The notes beneath the pieces were generated by a model. It was not told where the DNA came from. It saw nothing but the letters and a program-made list of their open reading frames with translations, and did not search any database. 64,000 bases of DNA. Source: Macrostomum hystrix. Taxonomy: Eukaryota > Platyhelminthes > Macrostomidae. The stretch spans positions 24,308,501 through 24,372,500 of the forward strand of contig CATNEN010000001.1 of the NCBI GenBank assembly GCA_950097015.1, given 5' to 3'. Shown piece after piece: positions 45,701 to 58,800 of this stretch; the stretch's first letter is position 1, and each line of letters opens with the position of its first letter. The position numbers were made by a program, and so were the translations under genes.

Positions 45701-45926
45701 GCCAAAGAGACGCCTGAAGAAGCGAAAGAAGCAGTCCGGAAGTCCGGGCACGGCCGATCGGGTCAAGTTTGCTCCATCGGACACTGTTGTGCCCTGGAAA
45801 TCGGGATCGGGTCGCGGAAGTTTCCCCCGCGTCAAACTGCAAACCCAGCCCGGCCGCTTCATCACCCGCCAGGCGCTGTTCTTTAGGGGCAAATTAGAGC
45901 CAAAGAAACCTGCTCAGCTCAAGTGA
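42738..45926 (+). CDS. Unrecognised protein, last four exons (5' end not found)
   Basis: Exons 42738-42996 (start could be 42740), 43275-43521, 44579-44829 and 45611-45926 join with phases 2, 0 and 2 across GT-AG introns and end at TGA 45924-45926. This phase agreement is the main evidence that the gene is real. The product is low-complexity. Exon A has a cysteine cluster (CKKCKCASEC) and Ser-rich sequence, B is Gln-rich and ends basic (NKKKHRQQKQ), C contains RCLYCETGQSE, and D has CSCSQSKPRSYSKCRQPKRR and a Lys/Arg-rich tail. No catalytic motif, signal peptide or membrane segment was seen. Basic clusters could be nuclear localisation signals (inference). Introns 2 and 3 consist largely of 20-bp and 22-bp minisatellites. 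The 5' exons are probably upstream of the 33-bp arrays. Confidence 0.55.
43562..44325. repeat. Minisatellite, 20-bp unit (intron)
   Basis: About 38 copies of ACACTCGATGCATTTCTCAG, with GCGTTTC and ATTACTC variants. It starts about 40 bp after the exon B donor. Confidence 0.95.
44878..45575. repeat. Minisatellite, 22-bp unit (intron)
   Basis: About 32 copies of TCTGATCTAATCTCCAATCT plus AG. It ends about 35 bp before the last exon of the unrecognised gene. Confidence 0.95.
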
Positions 45927-46071
45927 TCGGATATGGATATTGCCTGCGCACGAATTTCTTTGAAACCCAACTGACGCAAAAGACATCCTTGAATATCAAC
46001 GATAATCCAAAAAAGCTTAGCAACCGATTCCTCACAAACTCTTCCTATACCCCGAAACTCTTTCCTTACCT

Positions 46072-46265
46072 CAGAACCTCCTTCGATACCTCAGAACCTC
46101 ATTCGATACCCTCGAAAACCGTTCAATACCTCAGAACCTCCTTCGATACCTCAGAACCTCCTTCGATACCTTAGAACCTCCTTCGATACCCCCGAAAATC
46201 CTTCCATACCTCTGGACCTCTTTCGATACCTCAGAACCTTCTTCGATACCTCAGAGACCCTTCGA
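46072..46265. repeat. Short minisatellite, 20-bp unit
   Basis: About nine copies of CTTCGATACCTCAGAACCTC downstream of the unrecognised gene, presumably in its 3' UTR or just beyond. Confidence 0.85.
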
Positions 46266-46635
46266 TACATCCAGCACCCATGTGACAAAGATTGATGACG
46301 TAAAGCTTCATCGTAAAGTGTTTACAAAGTCAGAGTCACAATGGCAGAAGTTTCATTAAAAAATGAAAATTTTCAAGAAAATTGTTTTTAACAAAAGCCT
46401 TTGTCCCTTTTCTTAGCATTTTGTCTTACGTGTACATGTAAACTGCACCAGTTTACAGTGCATTATTCTGTTTTGGTCTCCGTTTTTTTAAAACCCTAAA
46501 TTTTCATCGGTGAAATAACAAGATCCTATTTTTGTTTTACTTTTCAATAATACAGTTACATTTTAACAAAACTTGTCACAATTGAATGACAAGTCATACT
46601 TCAAACATTATTAACACCGATATATTTTAACTCCA

Positions 46636-47335
46636 AGCCTTCTGATCCTAGACACGAATGGGATAATTTCAAAACAGGAGACTTTCTGATCCAAGACACG
46701 AATGGGATAATTTCAAAACAGGAGACTTCCAGATCCAAGACACGAATGGGATAATTTCAAAACAGGAGACTTCCAGATCCAAGACACGAATGGGATAATT
46801 TCAAAACAGGAGACTTTCAGATCCAAGACACGAATGGGATAATTTCAAAACAGGAGACTTCCAGATCCAAGACACGAATGGGATAATTTCAAAACAGGAG
46901 ACTTTCAGATCCAAGACAGGAATGGGATAATTTCAAAACAGGAGACTTTCAGATCCAAGACACGAAAGGGATAATTTCAAAACAGGAGACTTTCAGATCC
47001 AAGACACGAATGGGATAATTTCAAAACAGGAGACTTTCAGATCCAAGACAGGAATGGGATAATTTCAAAACAGGAGACTTTCAGATCCAAGACAGGAATG
47101 GGATAATTTCAAAACAGGAGACTTTCAGATCCAAGACAGGAATGGGATAATTTCAAAACAGGAGACTTCCAGATCCTAGACACGAATGGGATAATTTCAA
47201 AACAGGAGACTTTCTGATCCTAGACACGAATGGGATAATTTCAAAACAGGAGACTTTCAGATCCAAGACACGAATGGGATAATTTCAAAACAGGAGACTT
47301 TCAGATCCAAGACACGAATGGGATCATTTTCTAAA
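46636..47335. repeat. Minisatellite, 44-bp unit
   Basis: About 16 copies of a unit containing GATCCAAGACACGAATGGGA and AACAGGAGACTTTC. Confidence 0.95.
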
Positions 47336-48232
47336 AGGAGACTTTACAATGTGATAGTTTAGTAGCAGTAGCCATTTTGAGTTAGAATAAAGCATCAGTA
47401 AGAATTACAAAGCTGATTCCGGGTTCGGATCGCCAATGTGAGAATAATGAGGCGCGCTGGTCGAAAATAGGCATAATTAGCAACAAAGAGTTCAAGTGGC
47501 TTTGCTTTTTTAGATCTCGTGTGGCTCGCATCAAAGATCTGAGGTCGATGTGGTCTCGAGTGAAACAGGAACCCTGATTGATGGATACCTCGCCGTACTC
47601 ACGCATTTGTTTGCCTGGCAGAGTGGAAACCCGTTGTTAGCCCCGAGGCATGATTGCAATGCCATCTAGACAGATCGGACACTGACACAGAATGAGCTGA
47701 ACTATAGTACAAGTCATCAACCTATTAAATTATCCCACTACACTAGCGGGGCATGACGTATGGGACAATTGTGTTCAGGCGCCATCGATCGTCAAGATGG
47801 GAGTTTTGCCGCCCCTCCCGAATGAGGCCTTGAAACCTGAACGTCTGTTCGGGTCTTTTTTCTGTTTGTCTCTCTTTTGTTCCCCAAAAAAGCACAGTCG
47901 ATTTCCCAGCTCAGCCCAAGCCATGCGCTACATTATCCCCTCCTGATCGGCACAATGAGTACTGTCTCGTGATGGAGAGCGGAGTCTGAGCTTGGCCCGC
48001 TTCTGTTTGAGTCGTTGGCGTGTTATTTAGCATTAACTTTTGAGCTTTGAGCACAGAATGTTTGTGAGGCATGATTTATGGCTTTCTATCGGCCCGCGGA
48101 TGCCAGACAGACAGACATAAAAGCTGCTCATTGTAAAGACAGACTCAAATGCTAATTCACGTCTGGGAAAGCTTCATATACATTTTATAATTGAATTAAC
48201 CTTCTGCAGCCGCTTCTACACACTCAACCAAC
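47336..48232. other. Intergenic, nothing recognised
   Basis: No gene or second repeat copy was seen. A 74-codon - strand ORF at 47382-47606 has no recognisable motif. Confidence 0.4.
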
Positions 48233-49020
48233 TTTCATCCTGTCTCATCCAATCTCACCCTATCTAATTCGATCTCATCCAATCTCATCCCATCTCATCC
48301 CCTCTCATCCCTTCTTATCCCATCTCATCGCATCCCATCCCATCTCATCCAATCTCATCCCCTCTCATCCCATCTCATCCCTTCTCATCCCCTCTCATCG
48401 CATCTCATCCCATCTCATCCCATCTCATCGCATCCCATCCCATCTCATCCTTCTTATCTCATCTCATCCCCTCTCATCCCTTCTCATCCCATCCCATCCC
48501 CTCTCATCCCTTCTCATCCCATCTCATCCCATCTCATCCCCTCTCATCCCATCTCATTCCATCTCATCCCTTCTCATCCCCTCTCATCCCATCCCATCCC
48601 CTCTCATCCCTTCTCACCCCATCTCATCCCATCTCATCCCCTCTCATCCCATCTCATTCCATCTCATCCCATCTCATCCCTTCTCATCCCCTCTCATCCC
48701 ATCTTTTCCCATCTCATCCCATCTCTTCCCATCTCATCCCTTCTTATCCCTTCTCATCCCCTCTCATCCCTTCTCATCCCATCTCATCCCTTTTCATCTC
48801 ATTTTATCTCCTATCATCCCATCTCATCCCCTCTCATCCCATCTCATCCCATCTCATCCCATCTCATCCCATCTCATCCTATCTCATCCCATCTCATCTC
48901 GTCTCATCCCATCTCATCCCATCTCATCCCTTTTCATCTCATTTTATCTCCTCTCATCCCATCTCATCCCATCTCATCCTATCTCATCCCCTTTCATCTG
49001 ATTTTATCTCCTATCATCGA
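48233..49020. repeat. Minisatellite, 10-bp unit
   Basis: About 78 copies of CTCATCCCAT with CCTCTCATCCC and CTTCTCATCC variants; pyrimidine-rich on the + strand. Confidence 0.95.
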
Positions 49021-49489
49021 CTCCATTATCTCGTCATTCAAATGACTAACAGAATATTTCAAACGCAAATATTGAAGCGAACGAATAAAATGAGCCGGAA
49101 CACAATGATTGTACTTTAATTGGAATTTTACTTCAACATATAAAAGTACATATCGACTTGTGGCGAGAAAAAGCTATTATTAGAGCATGAATTCTAACAG
49201 AAAACGACTGCTCTGCGACACAACAGACACAAAAGAGCAAAATTATCCCTATACTAAAATTCAAAACTATCTATATATATATATTTAGTTCTGTCTGTTA
49301 AAGAGATTGCGAGGTGTCAGTTCACATCACATAATGGTCATTGTGGACAGCTTCGAGAAAAACTGATCAAAAAGTTTCATTCGATGAGGTCTTGGTTCAC
49401 GGCCTGCTCAGATGCGGTCTGCAAAGGGCAGCCTTCGATCTGGAAATGATTTGTCTGATTTACTTCAGCACCCATGTTTTTTCCTCCGC

Positions 49490-49866
49490 TGCTTCAGGTC
49501 TCTCTTCAGGTCCACCTTCAGGTCCTCCCTCAGGTCTTAATTCATGTCCTTCTTCAGGTACTAATTGAAGTCCTCCTTCAGGTCCTCCCTCAGGTCCTCC
49601 TTCACTTCCTCCTTCAGGTCCTTCACTTCCTACTTCAGGTCCTCCCTCAGGTCCTCCTTCAGGTCCTCTTTCAGGTCCTCCTTCAGGTGCTCCTTCAGGT
49701 CCCGATCCTTCAGGTCCTCCTTCAGGTCCTTTTTCAAGGTCTACTTCAGTTCCTCCTTCAGGTCCTCCTTCAGGTCCTTTTTCAAGGTCTACTTCAGTTC
49801 CTTCTTCAGGTCCTTATTTAACTCCTTCTACAGTTCCTATTTCAGGTCCACCCTCAGCACTCACCC
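49490..49866. repeat. Minisatellite, 12-bp unit overlapping the GPCR stop codon
   Basis: Units of GGTCCTCCTTCA with 15-bp variants. The last GPCR exon (- strand) reads into it and stops at 49814. A sister array occurs at 51874-52262. Confidence 0.9.
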
Positions 49867-52800
49867 CATTGCTGTCCGGTCCCCTGCGGGCCCGCCTATT
49901 GTTCCGGCGATTCTCCAGCTCCAGGCCATAGACATCGTCTAGCGGCTTCAGGTAGCCGCGAGCCTTCATCCAGTGACCGGCTCGAGTCTCCAGCAGCAGC
50001 CGCTTCTGCTCCTTGTGCACCTCCGAGTTGACGAAGCAGAATAGCAGGGACACGAAAAATCCCTAGGGAGATTCGATGGGAAATCAACTTTTGCTACCTT
50101 TACCTGTCATAATCTTTACCTGTCATAATCTTTACCTGTCATAATCTTTACCTGTCATAATCTTTACCTGTCATAATCTTTACCTGTCATAATCTTTACC
50201 TGTCATAATCTTTACCTGTCATAATCTTTACCTGTAATAATCTTTATCTGTCATAATCTTTACCTGTCATAATCTTTACGTGTCATAATCTTTACCTGTC
50301 ATAATCTTTACCTGTCATAATCTTCACCTGTCATAATCTCTACCTGTCATAATCTTTACCTGTCATAATCTTTACCTGTCATAATCTTTACGTGTCATAA
50401 TCTTTACCTGTCATAATCTTTACCTGTCATAATCTTTACGTGTCATAATCTTTACCTGTCATAATCCTAATATGCTGCAATCGCCACTGTATAATATATT
50501 TACCTGTAGCATGTCAATCAACCGATCCCAAATACCTGAAAAGAGTTGAAGAAGTGCTCGTAGAACAGTTTAATATAGTCCAGGGTTGCCCGCAGCCTGT
50601 CCTTGGGAATCACAGACATTGGCAGGAAGATGATGTAGTAAATGCCGAACACGACCACCAGTACGCATGTTGACTTCCACAATTTCCTAGGCAAAGTTTC
50701 AGAGGTTCGAGATGTTCTCCAATTTGCTTGGGTAATCCAAATACGGCAATATTGTTTGACATATCTGCCACCGGGTTGTCTCACCTGTAGCTCTGGGAGG
50801 CGGCACTGGACCGTGGCTGGGATTTTATCTTCACGAACAGCTCGCGCACAATGCGAACAAACAGGCCGGCGTTAATCTGCCATTTTTAGGCGGTTCGGAA
50901 AGCCATTTACAATCGAATGCTCACTGAAATCTCCATTAAAATCCCCCACTGAAATCCCTATTAGAATCCCCACTGAAATCCCTATTGGAATCCTCCCTGA
51001 AATTCCATGAGAATCCCAAATGAAATCCTAACTGAAATCCCATTAGAATCTTAACTGAAATCCTCATTAGAATCCCTAATGAAATCCCTATCGGAATCCT
51101 CAATTAGAATCCCCAATGAAATCCAAACTGAAATCCCCATTAGAATCCTGAATTAAATCCCGATTAGAATCCTGAGTGAAATCCCCATTAGAATCCTGAG
51201 TGAAATCCCCATTAGAATCCTGAATGAAATCCCCATTAGAATCCTGAGTGAAATCCCCATTAGAATCCTGAGTGAAATCCCCATTAGAATCCTGAATGAA
51301 ATCCCCATTAGAATCCTGAGTGAAATCCCCATTAGAATCCTGAGTGAAATCCCCATTAGAATCCTGAGTGAAATCCCCATTAGAATCCTGAATGAAATCC
51401 CCATTAGAATCCTGAATGAAATCCCCATTAGAATCCTCACTAAAATCGCCACTGAATCACAAGCCCTACGGGAAAATGTTCCCCATATTTCACCGATACA
51501 ATGGGGAAATATCACAAAGCCTTTGTGAACGGAGAGAGGTTTTCAGTGCCTCGAATCCAGTCGGTGAGGTGAGCAGTCGATGGGCAGGTTATTTTCCAAC
51601 AAATTGGCCTTGAAGGGAAGCGGCAGAAGTGCAAACGGAAATGACATTGTAATGAGCCCCGTTTTATCGTCCCTTCCTTGCCAAAAAAGTGCGCCTGAGT
51701 TCAAGCAAGGATTTTTAATGGAAAACGGCAACAAAATTTTCTAGCTTCACTGAACTTAGCTTTTTTGCACACTTCGTGCCGACTGGAGCGGCAAAACCAA
51801 TGAGAAGCCGCAATGGGCAACCCTCAGCTGCTCTTTCGCTCTCAGATATTTACACCTGTCCTACATCAGATAATCCCTCAGGTCCTCCCTCAGGAACTCC
51901 CTCAGGAACTCCCTCAGGTCCTCCCTCAGGAACTCCCTCAGGTCCTCCCTCAGGAACTCCCTCAGGTCCTCCCTCAGGTCCTCCCTCAGATCCTCCCTCA
52001 GGTCCTCCCTCAGGAACTCCCTCAGGTCCTCCCTCAGGAACTCCCTCAGGAACTCCCTCAGGTCCTCCCTCAGGAACTCCCTCAGATCCTCTTTCAGGAA
52101 CACCCTCAGGTCCTTCCTCAGATCCTCCCTCAGGTCCTCCCTCAGATCCTCCCTCAGGTCCTCCCTCAGGTCCTCCCTCAGGAACTCCCTCAGGTCCTCC
52201 CTCAGGTTCTAATTCAGGTCCTACTTCAGGTGGTCCTAATTCAGGTCCTCCCTCAGAAACTCTCTAAGGAGCTCTCCCCACAGCACTACAGTTCGCAAAA
52301 CACCTTTCTCCACTCTTATTTGCATTTCTCTTTGTAAAAAACATTAGTTACTAAAAAGTGTTAAATAATTCAGGAACCCAGGTCACCCCCATAAAAAATT
52401 TCCTCGTTTTTTGAGAGCCCTAATAGAGCTTTTAATTTCCTTTTTTGAGTGCATTTTTAATTACTTTTTCTTTGTTTGCCCTTCCATATTCTACGATGGT
52501 TCCTCACTACCTGTGGTATCTCAAACCTAAAGTTATCTTTGTTCAATGTAAAACTGTCGAGTCTTTTGTGACGTCAATTTTCAAAAAACCCGACAGGGCT
52601 GCAGTAATTAACTGTCTAGAAGGTAATAGAACAGTATAATAGTCATTATAATTTCAGGAGGGCTGCGGGTAATCGTACATCATTTGGTGACACTAGACCC
52701 GCAGCCAGCGAGGAGGCAATTCTGCCCGTTTCGCTGACTCCTGAGCACACACGCACACAGATACTGTACGCAGGCACACGCTAACACAGGTGTGTACATC

Positions 52801-55800
52801 TGCCCTGACTTTCGCATCGTCAGGCAGAGTACACTCTCACTGTGCCTTGGAGGTTGGCCCTTAAGGTTGTAAATTGCACGACAAGCCACCAAGCCTTCTC
52901 TCCGTGGCTGCACCCTAAATAAATGTGGCCTCGCCTTGGAATCGAACTCAGGGACCTTGGCGCGAGAGGCAAACGCGTTAGATCGCTTAAACAATCACCC
53001 CCATGTCTAGCTGATAACACCAGGCCTAACAGGTTACACCATGTCTAACAGGTTACACCATGTCTAACAGGTTACACCATGTCTAACAGGTTACACCATG
53101 TCTAACAGGTTACACCATGTCTAACAGGTTACACCATGTCTAACAGGTTACACCATGTCTAACAGGTTACACCATGTCTAACAGGTTACACCATGTCTAA
53201 CAGGTTACACCATGTCTAACAGGTTACACCTTGTCTAACAGGTTACACCATGTCTAACAGTTTACATCATGTCTAACAGGTTACACCATGTCTAACAGGT
53301 TACACCATGTCTAACAGGTTACACCATGTCTAACAGGTTACACCATGTCTAACAGGTTACACCATGTCTAACAGGTTACACCTTGTCTAACAGGTTACAC
53401 CATGTCTAACAGTTTACATCATGTCTAACAGGTTACACCATGTCTAACAGGTTACACCATGTCTAACAGGTTACACCATGTCTAACAGGTTACACCATGT
53501 CTAACAGGTTACACCATGTCTAACAGGTTACACCTTGTCTAACAGGTTACACCATGTCTAACAGGTTACACCATGTCTAACAGGTTACACCATGTCTAAC
53601 ACGTTACACAAATCTAACAGTTTACATCATGTCTGACAATAGAATCTCTGGGCCGTTAATAGTTGAGCACAGTCAAGACTACTCACAAAGACCAGCAGGC
53701 AGAGGTAGACGTTGATCATCCAGATGTCGGCCCCCATGGCTTCATAGCTGCGCCAGCATTCGTTGTTGTTCAGGGCCAGGCGAAGCGCCACCCACACCAG
53801 CGTGAACAGACAGGGAATGCCTGTGGAGTTTTTCCAAACACGAAACCATTGGAACAGCAGATTCTGTGGTGTAAACTGTAAAAGTACATTTGCAGCGCCT
53901 GCGATACTAGATGCCGGATCATTCTGGCTACGCTTTTTTTACTTCGGCTACGATTCTTACTTCGGCTACGACTCTTACTTCGGCTACGATTCTTACTTCG
54001 GCTACGATTCTTACTTCGGCTACGATTCTTACTTCGGCTACGATTCTTACTTCGGCTACGATTCTTACTTCGGCTACGACTCTTACTTCGGCTACGATTC
54101 TTACTTCGGCTACGATTCTTACTTCGGCTACGACTCTTACTTCGGCTACGATTCTTACTTCGGCTACGATTCTTACTTCGGCTACGATTCTTACTTCGGC
54201 TACGATTCTTACTTCGGCTACGATTCTAACTTCGGCTACGATTCTTACTTCGGCTACGACTCTTACTTCGGCTACGATTCTTACTTCGGCTACGATTCTT
54301 ACTTCGGCTACGATTCTTACTTCGGCTACGATTCTTACTTCGGCTACGATTCTTACTTCGGCTACGATTCTTACTTCGGCTACGATTCTTACTTCGGCTA
54401 CGATTCTTAATTCGGCTACGATTCTTACTTCGGCTACGATTCTTAATTCGGCTACATATTTTTGTTTTGTTTCAATGTTGCTGAGTTTCTGGTTGTACCA
54501 CTGTGACCAGTGTGACGCTAATGTAGGAAAAATTCTCTAAAATGTTTGGAAGCTTTTATTTTTAGACTTTTTTTGCCCGATGCCACAGCCGCCCACCCAC
54601 TTGTTGGCCTCCAAAAGCAGATAGATTTGCGGAGGACAATCGGACAGGCTGGGCTGTGTAAATTATTCAATTCCGGCTGGCCCAGCATTGCCAATGACTG
54701 ATGCCATTGTGCGCCAGTCGCTACCCTGCATTGTCGGGACATTCCCTCCCACCAAGAAGCTTTTGAAGCTTTTGAATGATGTTTGATGATGAATGAATGC
54801 CTAATGCGCACATGAGGAACCTGCACTAATAAGCGGCTGGAGGACTTGGATCCTCAATTCCAATGTGATGTATTTAAGGCAGAGCGGGCAGCGGAAGGAA
54901 AGAAAAAAAGTATTTAAAAAAATTTACTTCGTGACTCGGTTGAACGATTCGGTTTTGTCTCGGTGGGACTCGATGGCCTATCAGAATCTAGGCTGTGAGC
55001 AAGACTATAGCCTAAGGAGTGGGGATAGATGGGGAGAGGATTGGAGAAAATGGGAGAGAAAGGGAGAGAGGGAGAGAGAAGGGAAAAGAAGTAGAGAAAA
55101 GAAGAAAGAAACGGAGAGAAGGGAGAAAAGGGGAGAGAAGGGAAGAGAAGGGGAGAGAAGGGGAGAGAAGGGGAGAGAAAGGGAGAAAATGGAAGAGAAG
55201 GGGAGAGAAGGGGAGAGAAGGGGAGAGAAGGGGAGAGAAGGGGAGAGAAGGGGAGAGAAGGGAAGAGAAGTGGAGAGAAGGGGAGAGAAGGGGAGAGAAG
55301 GGGAGAGAAAGGGAGAGAAGGGGAGAGAAGGGGAGAGAAGGGGAGAGAAGGGGAGAGAAAGGGAGAGAAGTGGAGAGAAGGGGAGAGAAGGGGAGAGAAA
55401 GGGAGAAAATGGAAGAGAAGGGGAGAGAAGGGGAGAGAAGGGGAGAGAAAGGGAGAGAAGGGGAGAGAAGGGGAGAGAAAGGGAGAGAAGGGGAGAGAAG
55501 TGGAGAGAAAGGGAGAGAAGGGGAGAGACGGGGAGAGAAGGGGAGAGAAGGGGAGAGAAGTGGAGAGAAGGGGAGAGAAGGGGAGAGAAGGGGAGAGAAG
55601 TGGAGAGAAGGGGAGAGAAGGGGATAGAAAGGGAGAGAAGGGGAGAGAAGGGAAAAGAAGTAGAGAAAAGAAGAAAGAAATGGAGAAAATAAGAGAGAAA
55701 GGGAGAGAGGGAGAGAGAGAGCGGGAGAGAGGAGAGAGGACACTGCCCATTGAATTTCAAAAATCAAATGTTGGAATCGATTCCGATATGTATCGAAAAA

Positions 55801-58800
55801 ATGAAATCAGGATTCGAACCAAGGCAACTCCAGACGCGTTTCGCTCTTATTAGAGCTCATCAGTAGAGTCTAGCCTAGCGCTCTAGCCATTAGGCTATAG
55901 GCGCTTGTTCAAATCCAGCTTTCAATCTTAACATATCGTAATCGATTCGGCAGCGCCCCGCAACTCAATCCATACTCACTCAACTCCGTGGCACTGACTC
56001 GGTCGTACGAGACGCCGGTGCTGGCCTGAGAGAGAGGGAGAGAGGGAGAGAGGGAGAGAGGACACTGCCCATTGAATTAAAAAAATCTAATGTTGGAATC
56101 GATTCCGATATGTATCGAAAAAATTGAAATCAGGATTCGAACCAAGGCAACTCCAGACGCGTTTCGCTCTTATTGGAGCTCATCAGTAGAGTCGAGCCTC
56201 TACTGAAGAGGAGAGAGGAGAGAAGGTGAGAGAAGGGGAGAGAAGGGGAGAGAAGGGGAGAGAAGGGGAGAGAAGGGAATAGAAAGGGAGAGAAGGAGAG
56301 AGAAGCGGAGAGAAGGGGAGAGAAGGGGAGAGAAGGGGAGAGAAGGGGAGAGAAAGGGAGAGAAGGAGAGAGAAGCGGAGAGAAGGGGAGAGAAGGGGAG
56401 AGAAGGGGAGAGAAGGGGAGAGAAGGGAAGAGAAAGGGAGAGAAGGCAAGAGAAGGGGAGAGAAGGGGAGAGAAGGGGAGAGAAGTGGAGAGAAGGGGAG
56501 AGAAAGGGAGAGAAGGGAAGAGAAAGGGAGAGAAGGAGAGAGAAGCGGAGAGAAGGGGAGAGAAGGGGAGAGAAGGGGAGAGAAGGGAAGAGAAGTGGAG
56601 AGAAGGGGAGAGAAGGGGAGAGAAGCGGAGAGAAGGGGAGAGAAGTGGAGAGAAGGGGAGAGAAGTGGAGAGAAGGGGAGAGAAAGGGAGAGAAGGGAAG
56701 AGAAAGGGAGAGAAGGAGAGAGAAGCGGAGAGAAGGGGAGAGAAGGGGAGAGAAGGGGAGAGAAGGGGAGAGAAAGGAAGAGAAGCGGAGAGAAGGAGAG
56801 AGAAGGGGAGAGAAGGGGAGAGAAGGGGTAAGGGGGCAGTGGGGGTGAGACAATCACTGAGACTTTTGAGACAGAACTCAGTGGAAAGACAGTGAGCATA
56901 TTTATGAGCAGGAAAGGTGACTGACGCAGTGATAAAACCCAGCAGATTATCTGTATCCAGACCGCATCAAAATTATATCGAATCGAGATGAACATTAGTT
57001 CATGAAAGCGGTCTCACGCTGCTAACGGCAATCAATTCGACCATTCGCATATTTTCCTCTCAAGCAAAAAATCGATGTGAGACCGGGGGAAGTGTTCTTT
57101 AACAGACAGACTTCCAGAATCTTCTAGGAGATGAAAATGAGAAAGCATTTCATATTGATAGTGTGGAAAGCAATGAGAGAGATGTGGCTGTTGTGAACTT
57201 TAAAGAACTTTTTTTCTTTTGACTGCCTGCTTTGGCTTGGCGCGGAGAAACCTTGGTACATCTCTACATTCCTACTGCTTCGGTTTAGCTTAGAAAATAT
57301 GATTCTTCTCTTTTCGATTCTTCTATTGAGTGCCTCTCAGTCGTATTTCGGGCAAAGGTGCTGCCCAATTTTTTTCTGCTGCTCCTAGCGTCTAGTTGCT
57401 AAGCAAGATCGATTCCCCAACAGCCCACTCCCTAGAGCAGCCAGACGTGAGACTTATCCCCCCACTCGATAGCCACTCGTACGGCCGGTCATTAACGCAG
57501 ACAATTGTCCCGGGATTCAACGAGCCGTGTGGGATGCCAACATTCATAATGCATCATTTCTACGAAAATGAGAAACAGCGTAAATCTCTTGAGAACTGCT
57601 CAACTGGTTGGGCGGGTTACTCACCCCATCCGATAGCCATGTAGTTTCCTGTGCTCAGCTTGGCTGTGGACATTGTGTTCACGAAGATCAGCATGTAGAG
57701 GTGCAGAGCCTCGACTGAGACCCAGGCAAAACTGGCCAGCACACTGTACGTCATCAGAGCTTGGTTCGCTCGGCACGGAATGCTCTGCAATGAAATATTC
57801 ATTCATTTCCAAATGTCTTCTATGGGTCGGCTTTGAGCCGCAGCCGCAAAAGTCTTTCGTAACCATAAAGTCTAAGGTGCACTGAGTTGTCGGATAATTA
57901 GATCAGCTGCTCCATTACCGGGTCCCTAGATCAGCTGCTCCATTATCAGGTCTCTAGATCAGCTACTGTCCCTAGATCAGCTACTGTCCCTAGATCAGCT
58001 ACTATGTCCCTAGATCAGCTACTGTCCCTAGATCAGCTACTATGTCCCTAGATCAGCTACTGTCCCTAGATCAGCTACTATGTCCCTAGATCAGCTACTG
58101 TCCCTAGATCAGCTACTATGTCCCTAGATCAGCTACTGTCCCTAGATCAGCTACTGTCCCTATATCAGCTACTAAGTCCCTAGATCAGCTACTGTCCCTA
58201 GATCAGCTACTGTCCCTAGATCAGCTAATGTCCCTAGATCAGCTACTGTCCCTAGATCAGCTACTATGTCCCTAGATCAGCTACTGTCCCTAGATCAGCT
58301 ACTATGTCCCTAGATCAGCTACTGTCCCTAGATCAGCTACTGTCCCTAGATCAGCTACTAAGTCCCTAGATCAGCTACTGTCCCTAGATCAGCTACTGTC
58401 CCTAGATCAGCTACTGTCCCTAGATCAGCTACTGTCCCTAGATCAGCTACTGTCCCTAGATCAGCTACTGTCCCTAGATCAGCTGCTCCATTATCAGGTC
58501 TCTAGATCAGCTACTGTCCCTAGATCAGCTACTGTCCCTAGATCAGCTACTATGTCCCTAGATCAGCTACTGTCCCTAGATCAGCTACTATGTCCCTAGA
58601 TCAGCTACTGTCCCTAGATCAGCTACTATGTCCCTAGATCAGCTACTGTCCCTAGATCAGCTACTATGTCCCTAGATCAGCTACTGTCCCTAGATCAGCT
58701 ACTGTCCCTATATCAGCTACTAAGTCCCTAGATCAGCTACTGTCCCTAGATCAGCTACTGTCCCTAGATCAGCTAATGTCCCTAGATCAGCTACTGTCCC

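Noticed and set aside
45665-45892. Minus-strand ORF opposite the last exon of the unrecognised gene
   Set aside because: The + strand frame has matching splice phases and a stop; the - strand frame has none.
53763-54540. FGYDSY-type and TSATIL-type repeat ORFs on +
   Set aside because: Artefact of an 18-bp array in an intron of the - strand GPCR.
55995-56030. 46-nt open segment on - with an acceptor-like CTCAG and donor-like GTGAGT
   Set aside because: Inserting it between the TM3 and TM4 exons would break the phase and the conserved GWG-P junction; at most a pseudo-exon.
54865-56995. Charged (GERRGEK) and hydrophobic (LPFSPLLS) repeat ORFs
   Set aside because: Translations of the 10-bp polypurine arrays in all frames; the hydrophobic ones look like membrane proteins only because of the repeat.
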